From the NCBI GenBank assembly GCA_021827525.1, contig JAKAVJ010000010.1:1-41085 (forward strand): a DNA stretch of 41,085 nt, written 5' to 3'. The first letter of the stretch is position 1. The number at the start of each line of letters is the position of its first letter. Positions 1-7,271 of the stretch are shown piece after piece. A program made the position numbers and the translations under genes. The notes below the pieces were generated by a model that ran no database searches, was not told the DNA's origin, and saw only the letters and a list, made by a program, of their open reading frames with translations. This stretch comes from Microcaldota archaeon. GTDB lineage: Archaea > Micrarchaeota > Micrarchaeia > Micrarchaeales > Micrarchaeaceae.

Positions 1-2
1 TT

Positions 3-425
3 CTAGCCAAGGTGGAGAGGGGCAGCGTAGTCCCGAACTACAACATTGCCAAGAGGCTGCTTGAGAGGCTTGAGATGCTGGAGCATTCGCATGAAAGGAC
101 CGCGGGCAGCGTGATGCACAGGAAGGTTGTGGCGCTGAAGGCCTCCGACACCATAAGGCATATGACAGTCATGGCAAAGCGCGAAGGCATATCGCAGTTC
201 CCGGTATATGACGGAAAATCCATAGCAGGCTCTATAACAACAAAGGACGTGATGGATATTGACGGCGAGATAAATGTCGGAAGCGTTGCCAAAGCGCCCT
301 TCCCGACCATATCGGAGGATGTGCCCATAAGCACGGTAAAGGAGCTTCTAAGGTCTAGCAGCGCTGTCCTTGTTGTCAGGGGGTCGAAAGTCGTAGGGAT
401 AATTACCCCGGAAGACATAATTTGA
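3..425 (+). CDS. C-terminal part of XRE-type HTH + CBS-domain transcriptional regulator (5' truncated by window edge)
   Basis: Open frame continues to window start (LAKVERGSVVPNYNIAKRLLERLE resembles the end of an XRE HTH), followed by two CBS-like repeats (VMHRKVVALKASDTIRHMTVMAKREGISQFPVYD; KAPFPTISEDVPISTVKELL...VVGIITPEDII). Confidence 0.8.
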   Translation, partial: LAKVERGSVVPNYNIAKRLLERLEMLEHSHERTAGSVMHRKVVALKASDTIRHMTVMAKREGISQFPVYDGKSIAGSITTKDVMDIDGEINVGSVAKAPFPTISEDVPISTVKELLRSSSAVLVVRGSKVVGIITPEDII

Positions 426-450
426 TTTGGTTTCTTGGAAATCGCCCGTA

Positions 451-519
451 TTACGCTATTTCAACGACCTTGTCCCTGCCTGATGCTCCGGATATTATCG
501 TTATGTCGCGCTTCTTTAC
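451..519 (-). pseudogene. 3' fragment of DUF167/YggU-family gene, separated from its 5' part by the tnpB element
   Basis: Minus-strand translation VKKRDITIISGASGRDKVVEIA* matches the C-terminal pattern of DUF167 proteins (xKxDIxIxSGxxSRxKxVxI). Confidence 0.85.
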
Positions 520-537
520 AGAATGCATAGCAGAAAG

Positions 538-558
538 CCCACGATTTTCAATCGTGGG
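538..558 (+). repeat. Left-end hairpin of the tnpB element
   Basis: CCCACGATT-TTC-AATCGTGGG, perfect 9-bp stem; flanked by direct repeat AATGCATAG (522..530 and 569..577). Confidence 0.8.
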
Positions 559-619
559 ATGAATGCGAAATGCATAGATTATTAATTATATCTAAGTATA
601 TTGTACGGTAGTTGAGTAA

Positions 620-1825
620 ATGAAACTAACGCAGGTTGTAGAGGTAGAGGGCAATTATGAAATACTTGACAATCTTGCAAAGATAACCAACGGATTGTAC
701 AATTCTGCATTGTACGAAATCAACCAAAGATACAGTAAAGAACAGAAATTCTACTTCTACTACGATCTCTGCAATATTCTAAAGGGCAACACCCTCTACG
801 CCTTATTGCCCTCCCAGACCGCCCAGGCCGTGTTGCAGAAAGTCGACGGCGCAATAAAGTCATTCCTGAAACTCCGCAGAAACAATGCAAATGCGGCATA
901 TCCAAGATACCACAAGAAAGATACTGCCTGGGTAATACCGTTCAAATCGCAGCAGATAAAAATTGATGGGAATATTTTGACAGTTCCAATGTCCATGAAG
1001 TACAGAGAAGAGAAGGGGTTGTCGCATCTTGATCTCAAAATTCCTGACCTGCGATATAGCGGAACCGTAAAATACACTGAATTGTATAAAACAGACAGAT
1101 GGTATGCATCAATAGTGATTGACGTAAAAGAGCAGCAGGAATCTGTGCCAAAAGGCAACCTCTACATCGATCTTGGTATTAAGAACCTCGCAGCAGTATT
1201 CGATGGCAAAAAGGTTGCGATTTATTCAGGAGGAAAAACCAGTTCTACAAACAGGTATAGAAACAAAAAGAATGCAGAACAACAGGCCATTCTTTCAACA
1301 ATAGGGAGAAAGACAAGTAAAGAGAAGAGGCAAATTGCAAGAAAGGCGTTGCATCAATTGAAGCAGCAACTGCATTCAATGACAAAGGCGATTGTACAAA
1401 CAGCAAAAGTTGAGAACAAAGGAATAGTCGTCGGTGATCTGTCGCACATAAGAGACAGCGCCAATTATAATGACAATGCCAATCAGAAGATACACCAGTG
1501 GCAGTTTGCTGAGATAACAAAACAACTCTTCTACAAGGCAAAGGAGTTCGGGGTAAAGATAACGAAAATATCTGAGGAAGATACTTCAAAGACGTGCGCA
1601 CTGTGCGGCCAAGAAACAAACGGAAGGGTGCACAGGGGATTGTATAGATGTAAACTATACAGCAAACAGTTCAACGCTGATGCGAATGGCGCGTTGAACA
1701 TAATGAAAAGGTATCTCCAAATCCCGCTGCAGCAAGGCAGTGGGATAGGAGTAGTGGGTGTCCTGGCACACCCCGCGGTATATCATTGGAATGAACACAG
1801 ATGGTGTAATGATGCCAACGGTTGA
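620..1825 (+). CDS. tnpB: TnpB (OrfB) RNA-guided nuclease-like protein, IS200/IS605 family
   Basis: RuvC-I LYIDLGIKNLAAVFDG, VVGDLSHIRDS, EEDTSKTCALCG zinc knuckle and FNADANGALNI RuvC-III. Confidence 0.93.
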   Translation: MKLTQVVEVEGNYEILDNLAKITNGLYNSALYEINQRYSKEQKFYFYYDLCNILKGNTLYALLPSQTAQAVLQKVDGAIKSFLKLRRNNANAAYPRYHKKDTAWVIPFKSQQIKIDGNILTVPMSMKYREEKGLSHLDLKIPDLRYSGTVKYTELYKTDRWYASIVIDVKEQQESVPKGNLYIDLGIKNLAAVFDGKKVAIYSGGKTSSTNRYRNKKNAEQQAILSTIGRKTSKEKRQIARKALHQLKQQLHSMTKAIVQTAKVENKGIVVGDLSHIRDSANYNDNANQKIHQWQFAEITKQLFYKAKEFGVKITKISEEDTSKTCALCGQETNGRVHRGLYRCKLYSKQFNADANGALNIMKRYLQIPLQQGSGIGVVGVLAHPAVYHWNEHRWCNDANG

Positions 1826-1841
1826 AACGAACCTTGAAACC

Positions 1842-1881
1842 GTGAGGAACCCCACAGAATTTATTCGTGGGAGGATGTCAG
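1842..1881 (+). ncRNA. Right end / predicted 3' scaffold of the TnpB omegaRNA
   Basis: GTGAGGAACCCCACAGAATTTATTCGTGGGAGGATGTCAG immediately downstream of tnpB; hairpin CCCAC(A)GAAT-TT-ATTCGTGGG; ends at the reconstructed insertion boundary. Confidence 0.65.
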
Positions 1882-2031
1882 ATTGAAGTGCTCAGATAGC
1901 AGCGATATGACCGCTTCGTTGGCCTTCCCGCGCTCCGGCTTTGCCGTTACCTTTATCCTATAGGTGCCGTCGTCCAAGCGCTCCACGGCATTAGACTTTG
2001 AATTCGGCGTTACGTGAATCTTTATTCTCAT
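1882..2031 (-). pseudogene. 5' part of DUF167/YggU-family gene, interrupted by the tnpB element
   Basis: MRIKIHVTPNSKSNAVERLDDGTYRIKVTAKPERGKANEAVISLLSEHFN; beyond 1882 the frame runs into the element (TSSHE*). Confidence 0.88.
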
Positions 2032-2053
2032 GCAATAAACCTGCAATGACTCG

Positions 2054-3115
2054 TTATACGTTTGCCCCGGTTATCACTGCTGCCCTTATGCCTTTAGGTA
2101 CGCCTTTGCCGTTGCGTAGGAATGCAAGGGGAGCCACAGCTGCAAGTTCCACGGTCAATCCGTATCTTTCGGTGAATGACTGCTGCTCTTTGGACATGTC
2201 AGATTCGCTTACGGTTCCCATGGCCCCGCTGCGCTTTTGCATATATTCGAGCGCTTGGTTGCCGAAAGTAGGGTAGCCGACTGCTATTGCATCTGCCTTT
2301 GTCCTCGGCGTCTCGTATTCAACGCCCCTGCTTTCCTTAAATGCCTTGTACAGCGGGCTGCATGCTCTCGCCTCGACGCCTATTACTGCAGGCATGCTTG
2401 AAGTACGCTTTGCGGCTCTGATCTCTTCAATAGCCTTGAATGTGCCGCTGAGAAGCGTGGCGTTGCCTACGGGCACTAAGATTGAATCGGCGCCTATGCC
2501 TGATAGTATGATCTCGTATGCTATTGTCTTCTGGCCCTCCTTCCTGTAGCAATAGTCGCCGGCCAGGAACGCGCCGTTTCGCCTTGCGTAGGCCTCGGCA
2601 AGGCGCTGCGCCTTGTTGAAGTCGCCATCCACGCGCGTAACGTCGGCATCGTGCGTATCGCGTATGTCGCGCACCTTGTCCCTGCTCGCATTGCTGCTTA
2701 TGAATATCTTCGCCTTCATGCCGTAGAGCTTTGCATAATAGGCAACAGAATAAGCCATATTGCCTGTGGATGCACAGACTACCTCCTTGTAGCCGTAGTC
2801 GTGCGCCTTGCCAATCTCTATGACTGAGCCGCGGTCCTTGAATGAATGCGTAGGGTTGCCCACCTCGAGCTTCATGTATGTGTTTGAAAGGTCGGTGCTC
2901 TTTATTATTTTTGTCAGGCCTACCTCATACCTGCAGTAATTGCCTGAAGGCAGCACAGGCACGAAGTCCCAGAAGGATGAGAGCTTCTCCCTTCCCATGG
3001 CAGGCTTGTGCGCATATACAACCTCCAGTATGCCTGAGCATCTGCTGCATATTTGACTTCTGTAATCGCTCTCGAATGTGCTGCCGCACTTCGTGCATTT
3101 CAGATAGTACCTCAT
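2054..3115 (-). CDS. thrC: Threonine synthase (PLP-dependent)
   Basis: N-terminal zinc-ribbon-like CTKCG...CSRCSG, PLP-lysine region NPTHSFKDRGS, ASTGNMAYSVAYYAKLYG. Confidence 0.88.
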   Translation of the reverse strand: MRYYLKCTKCGSTFESDYRSQICSRCSGILEVVYAHKPAMGREKLSSFWDFVPVLPSGNYCRYEVGLTKIIKSTDLSNTYMKLEVGNPTHSFKDRGSVIEIGKAHDYGYKEVVCASTGNMAYSVAYYAKLYGMKAKIFISSNASRDKVRDIRDTHDADVTRVDGDFNKAQRLAEAYARRNGAFLAGDYCYRKEGQKTIAYEIILSGIGADSILVPVGNATLLSGTFKAIEEIRAAKRTSSMPAVIGVEARACSPLYKAFKESRGVEYETPRTKADAIAVGYPTFGNQALEYMQKRSGAMGTVSESDMSKEQQSFTERYGLTVELAAVAPLAFLRNGKGVPKGIRAAVITGANV

Positions 3116-3121
3116 AGCGCA

Positions 3122-4324
3122 TTACCTGTCTTCCATCTTAACAAATTTCAGCCCTATCTCGCCTGTGTAATTCTCCAACGGCCTGAGCAGCTTGTTGTTC
3201 TGCCAGTACTCCATTATGTGCGCACACCATCCCGGTATCCTGCTGGCTGCGAACAGCGGCGTAAAAAGCCCCGAAGGTATGCCAAGGTATTCGTATACGG
3301 GCCCGCTGAAGAAGTCTACATTGGGCCATATGCCATGAGTCTTGCCGAGCTTGTCTATCATCAGCTTCTCGGCCCGAAGCGCTATTGCGGTGACGTTCTT
3401 CACATCCTCGTCCGAGCCATTCATTATCTCCATCAGGCTCTCCTTTATTATCCTGGCCCTGGGGTCGTATGTCTTGTACACCCTGTGGCCGAAGCCCATT
3501 ATCCTCTTCTTGCCTGCGAGTGCCTGCTCTATGTATTCCTCCGTATTGTCGGGGCTGCCGATCTCATGCAGCATCGCCAGGGCATTCTCGTCGGCGCCGC
3601 CGTGCAGCGGCCCCTTCAATGCCGATACGCCTGCCACGGCCGAGAGGTACATATCGGAAAGCGTTGAGGCAGAAACGAGGCATGCAAACGTGGAGGCGTT
3701 TGAGCTGTGCTCAGCGTGCAGAATTAGCATCTTGTCGAGCATTCTGGACTTGCCTGCCTCTGGCTTCTTGCCGGTGAGCATGTAGAGGAAATTCTCCGCG
3801 TGGCCAAGCTCCTTGCTGGGCCTTGTATATCCATTCCCTGATGCAGCGCTGCCCATTGCCGCCACTATGCTCGAAAGCTTTGATATCAGCCTTATGCTCT
3901 TGCGCATGTTAGCTTCTGGGCTCTGGTCCTCCGTCTCTGTGTCGAATGCCGAGAGCGCCGAGAGCGCAGCGCTAAGTATGTGCATCTGCTTCTCCTTGCC
4001 TGAGAGCTTGACTATCATGTCCAGTATGAAATCCGGCAGGTCGCGCTCCGCAGCCATCGTTTTGGAGAATGTGTTGAGCTCTTCTTTCCTGGGCAGCCTG
4101 CCGTAAAGAAGCAGGTAGCATGTTTCCTCGAACGATGAGTATTTTGCTATGTCCTCTATCGCATACCCGCGGTAGTACAGCCTGCCGTTTATACCGTCGA
4201 CTTTGCTTATCTTCGAGTCGGTGAAATACACGCCTTCCAATCCGTAATGGACCTCGTTGGGTTTCTCCTCCATCACACCACACACATTGTAGCTCATAGA
4301 ACTAATAAATCCCTTTTCATTCAA
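3122..4324 (-). CDS. gltA: Citrate synthase
   Basis: GINGRLYYRGYAIEDIAKYSSFEETCYLLLYGRLP, GPLHGGADENAL, GFGHRVYKTYDPRA, FFSGPVYEYLGIPSGLFTPLFAASRIPGWCAHIMEY. An internal Met may be the true start. Confidence 0.95.
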   Translation of the reverse strand: MNEKGFISSMSYNVCGVMEEKPNEVHYGLEGVYFTDSKISKVDGINGRLYYRGYAIEDIAKYSSFEETCYLLLYGRLPRKEELNTFSKTMAAERDLPDFILDMIVKLSGKEKQMHILSAALSALSAFDTETEDQSPEANMRKSIRLISKLSSIVAAMGSAASGNGYTRPSKELGHAENFLYMLTGKKPEAGKSRMLDKMLILHAEHSSNASTFACLVSASTLSDMYLSAVAGVSALKGPLHGGADENALAMLHEIGSPDNTEEYIEQALAGKKRIMGFGHRVYKTYDPRARIIKESLMEIMNGSDEDVKNVTAIALRAEKLMIDKLGKTHGIWPNVDFFSGPVYEYLGIPSGLFTPLFAASRIPGWCAHIMEYWQNNKLLRPLENYTGEIGLKFVKMEDR

Positions 4325-4341
4325 TTTTATAATGTAATTAG

Positions 4342-5676
4342 ATGGAAAAGAATTTCGATGTTATAATAGTCGGAGGAGGCGTCACTGGGACCTCGCTGCT
4401 GTACATGCTCTCCAGGTACACCAAGATAAGGAGGGTGCTTCTCCTCGAGAAGTACGGCAGCATGGCTTCGCTGAACTCCAATAGCAGGAGCAACAGCCAG
4501 ACGCTCCATTTCGGCGACATAGAGACAAATTATACGCTTGACAAATCCAAGAAGGTGAAAGAGTACGCGGAATACCTGCTCGGATATACACGGAACGTGT
4601 TGGACAGGGGCGAATCCAGGAGGATAATACGCAAGTGCCAGAAGATGGTGCTCGGAGTGGGCCATGAGGAGGTTGAAGCGCTGGAAAGGATTTATGGATC
4701 TGGCATACTCGATATATTCCCGGGCCTGAAGAGGATAGAGAGGAGGGAGATAGCAAAGATTGAGCCAAAGGTGATAGAGGGCAGGAAGGGCAATGAACGC
4801 GTGCTTGCTCTGCTCTCTGACAAAGGCTACATGGTCGACTTCGGCAGGCTTGCGGGTACCTTCATAGACAAGGCGAGAAGATACAATAGGGGAGTGAGGG
4901 TAGATACGGGCGTTGAAGTCAAGAAAGCCCGCAGGACTAACGATGGATATGTAGTACATGCGGGCGGCAGGGAGCTCATCTCCAAATTCGTCGTGTTCGC
5001 GACCGGAAGCTACAGCCTGCATTTCGCAAAGATGTTCGGCTACGACGAGAACCTTTCTATACTCTCCATTGGGGGAGGGTTCTACTTCTCAAAGCGCATG
5101 CTCAGGGGCAAGGTATACAGGGTGCAGCATGGCCACATACCTTTCGCAGCCATACATGCAGATCCGGACATCAACAATGGCAGCGTCACGAGGTTCGGGC
5201 CCACCGTTACTGTGCCTCCGGTGCTTGAGAAGGGCCATCTTGGCACCTTGCCTGATTATGTCAGGTCATTCGACATAGACCTTCAGACCGCAATAAGCCT
5301 TAAGCGCATACTGCTGAACAAGGACATAATGCGCATAATAAGGAGGAATATGTCATATGGGCTCCCCATAGTAGGAAAGGGGCTTTTCCTCAAGAACGAA
5401 GCCTCAAAGATAATACCAACTATAAAGGCCGGCGACCTGTGGCTCGACAAGAGCACAGGGGGGATCAGGCCGCAGATAATAGATAAGACAAAGCACTTCC
5501 TTGCACTTGGTGAGGCGAAGATACAGCGCGAAGGGCTCATATTCAACATAACGCCATCGCCCGGCGCCAGCTCCTGTGTGGGCAGTGCACTGGAGGATGC
5601 AAGGTACATATCCAAGTATCTTGGAACAGACTTTAACGAAGGGCTTTTCAACAAGGAAATAGCAACAAAGGATTGA
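4342..5676 (+). CDS. mqo: FAD-dependent malate:quinone oxidoreductase-like protein
   Basis: FDVIIVGGGVTGTSLLYMLSRYTKIRRVLLLEK, NSNSRSNSQTLHFGDIETNYTL (Mqo-like), C-terminal PSPGASSCVGSALEDA. Confidence 0.8.
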   Translation: MEKNFDVIIVGGGVTGTSLLYMLSRYTKIRRVLLLEKYGSMASLNSNSRSNSQTLHFGDIETNYTLDKSKKVKEYAEYLLGYTRNVLDRGESRRIIRKCQKMVLGVGHEEVEALERIYGSGILDIFPGLKRIERREIAKIEPKVIEGRKGNERVLALLSDKGYMVDFGRLAGTFIDKARRYNRGVRVDTGVEVKKARRTNDGYVVHAGGRELISKFVVFATGSYSLHFAKMFGYDENLSILSIGGGFYFSKRMLRGKVYRVQHGHIPFAAIHADPDINNGSVTRFGPTVTVPPVLEKGHLGTLPDYVRSFDIDLQTAISLKRILLNKDIMRIIRRNMSYGLPIVGKGLFLKNEASKIIPTIKAGDLWLDKSTGGIRPQIIDKTKHFLALGEAKIQREGLIFNITPSPGASSCVGSALEDARYISKYLGTDFNEGLFNKEIATKD

Positions 5677-5679
5677 ATA

Positions 5680-6672
5680 GTGATATGCATGATTCACACC
5701 ACCATTAGGATCAGCAAGCTAAATAGGAGGATATTCGCCAAAGAAGCGAGGAGGCTGGCTTCCGGGAACGGATATATGGAGCTGCATTTTACCCCAGTCA
5801 AAGAACCCGATGTCAGCGTCATCGTGCGGGCACGCAAGGCGGGCAGGTTCATACTTGACGCATTGACATCCATAGCGAACCAGGACTTCGATGGGAGCAT
5901 CGAAACGGTGATCTGCTACCCTACTGACAATGCCGATGATACGCTCGACAGGATATACGATTTCGCCAGCCGATTGGCGGCATCTAGTATACGCAACATA
6001 TCGATAAAGGTCGTATTTACAGGCAGGGAAACCGCTTCAATGGCGTTCAGGACAGGGCTGAGGAATTCATCAGGCAGGTATACTGCGATACTCGACTATG
6101 ACAACATCTACAAGAGAAATAAACTGTCCGCACAGTTGGGCTTCATGGAGGAGACCGGTGCGCATTTCAGCTTTACCAATTATGACATGGTTGATGCAGG
6201 CCTCAATAGGATAAGGTTCAGGCTGCACAGGCCCGGCAAGGACTACAAAAATTTCAACAGCTTATTGGAAAAGTTCTATGTCGACGCCAACACGGTAATG
6301 TTCGACAGGCGCTTCAAGAAGCTCATGATAAAAGCGTATGATGTGATAAGCTCCAGCCTCTACGACAATTTGTTCGATGATTATCTGATGGGGTTCGTAG
6401 CGCTGCTCACAGATAACCTGAACCTATGCAGTAAATCACTTGTCCTGTACAGGGTTTCAGGATTCAATTCGTCAGTATTGAAAGGGGACGAATCTGCGGA
6501 GGTGCGTTTCGACAGGAATATTTTCCTGAATGATAATGCGCAGAAGACGTTTGCGGCGCTCATAAGGATAAACCACAGGCTGCACCTCACTAATAAAAGA
6601 CTGTATTTGGGCAGCAGGCTTTACCTTTCCAGCAAGCCGCTGAAGTCGGGCTTTGAAAGGTTCAGCAGGTAA
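5680..6672 (+). CDS. Glycosyltransferase family 2 protein
   Basis: PDVSVIVRARKAGRFILDALTSIANQDFDGSIETVICYPTDNADDT...GRYTAILDYDNIYKRNKLSAQLGFM (GT-A fold). Confidence 0.8.
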   Translation: MICMIHTTIRISKLNRRIFAKEARRLASGNGYMELHFTPVKEPDVSVIVRARKAGRFILDALTSIANQDFDGSIETVICYPTDNADDTLDRIYDFASRLAASSIRNISIKVVFTGRETASMAFRTGLRNSSGRYTAILDYDNIYKRNKLSAQLGFMEETGAHFSFTNYDMVDAGLNRIRFRLHRPGKDYKNFNSLLEKFYVDANTVMFDRRFKKLMIKAYDVISSSLYDNLFDDYLMGFVALLTDNLNLCSKSLVLYRVSGFNSSVLKGDESAEVRFDRNIFLNDNAQKTFAALIRINHRLHLTNKRLYLGSRLYLSSKPLKSGFERFSR

Positions 6673-6710
6673 AACACCGGGACAGACAAAACCGGCAGAA
6701 AATCTTTATA

Positions 6711-6762
6711 GGCGAGGCGGCAGCAGCCGCCCCGTTTCTGGGTGTGCTAGGAAAAACCCAGC
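6711..6762 (+). ncRNA. Candidate structured RNA: two adjacent hairpins downstream of a TATA-like box
   Basis: CG-A-GGCGGC-AGCA-GCCGCC-C-CG hairpin (6713..6734) followed by CTGGGT-N12-ACCCAG (6738..6761); CTTTATA just upstream; AT-rich downstream. Could instead be a terminator. Confidence 0.35.
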
Positions 6763-6932
6763 AATATTATTTTGTAAATCAAGATATTTAAATGATTGTA
6801 TTAAAGTATATGATTTAACCTATGGGTATATAAGCATGTAGCACAATAAAACTATACTGAGGAGAGCGATGCCAACGCTATATAAGAAGGCAGGCGAGGT
6901 AAGGCAGTAGGTCTTGTTCTCTGGGTGATGGA

Positions 6933-7271
6933 GTGGAAGAAACAACAGCAAAGAGGGGGCTAGCGTGCGCAAAGTTCGAGAAGGCAGTCATGGATTTTGC
7001 CGATGAAATCCTGGACGGCCACATACCGTACGAGATAGACGAGAAGGCAGCGGAAAGCATATGCAGGGCAGTGAGGGAAGCCATAGAATCCTATGCGGTA
7101 GCGAAGGACTACGCCATATATGGCTTCGTGATCGCCTACAGCATAACGATGCACATGACCAGCAAGGGCATAGGCATAGCTGGACCGGAACACACAGCGC
7201 CAGTCGTGGATGGCTCATCGGCCATCCCGGCCCCCTCATCTCCATCCGTCACCTGCATGGTGATGCGATGA
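6933..7271 (+). CDS. Small hypothetical protein, coupled to the downstream HerA-like ATPase
   Basis: GTG start preceded by GGTGATG; stop overlaps the downstream start as ATGA (7268..7271). Confidence 0.65.
   Translation: MEETTAKRGLACAKFEKAVMDFADEILDGHIPYEIDEKAAESICRAVREAIESYAVAKDYAIYGFVIAYSITMHMTSKGIGIAGPEHTAPVVDGSSAIPAPSSPSVTCMVMR

Larger units (their letters stand above)
520..1881 (+). mobile_element. IS605/IS1341-type element carrying only tnpB (no tnpA)
   Basis: Begins directly after TTTAC (515..519), has hairpins at both ends (538..558 and 1851..1871), contains tnpB, and its removal rejoins the DUF167 reading frame exactly. Confidence 0.88.

Noticed and set aside
720-1619. Long antisense ORFs inside tnpB (720..905, 796..1158, 1245..1619 minus)
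   Set aside because: Shadow frames of tnpB with no recognisable motifs.
1861-2046. 61-aa minus ORF as an intact small gene
   Set aside because: Its last residues (LTSSHE) are encoded by the element's right end; it is the 5' half of a broken DUF167 gene.
4327-5022. 231-aa minus ORF opposite the Mqo-like gene
   Set aside because: Antisense to a strong FAD-oxidoreductase frame; no motif.
7061-7267. N-terminal 69 aa of the ORF-track HerA-like protein
   Set aside because: Overlaps the 112-aa ORF in another frame; HerA homology begins only after MMIDSLKRF, and the ATGA overlap supports a start at 7268.
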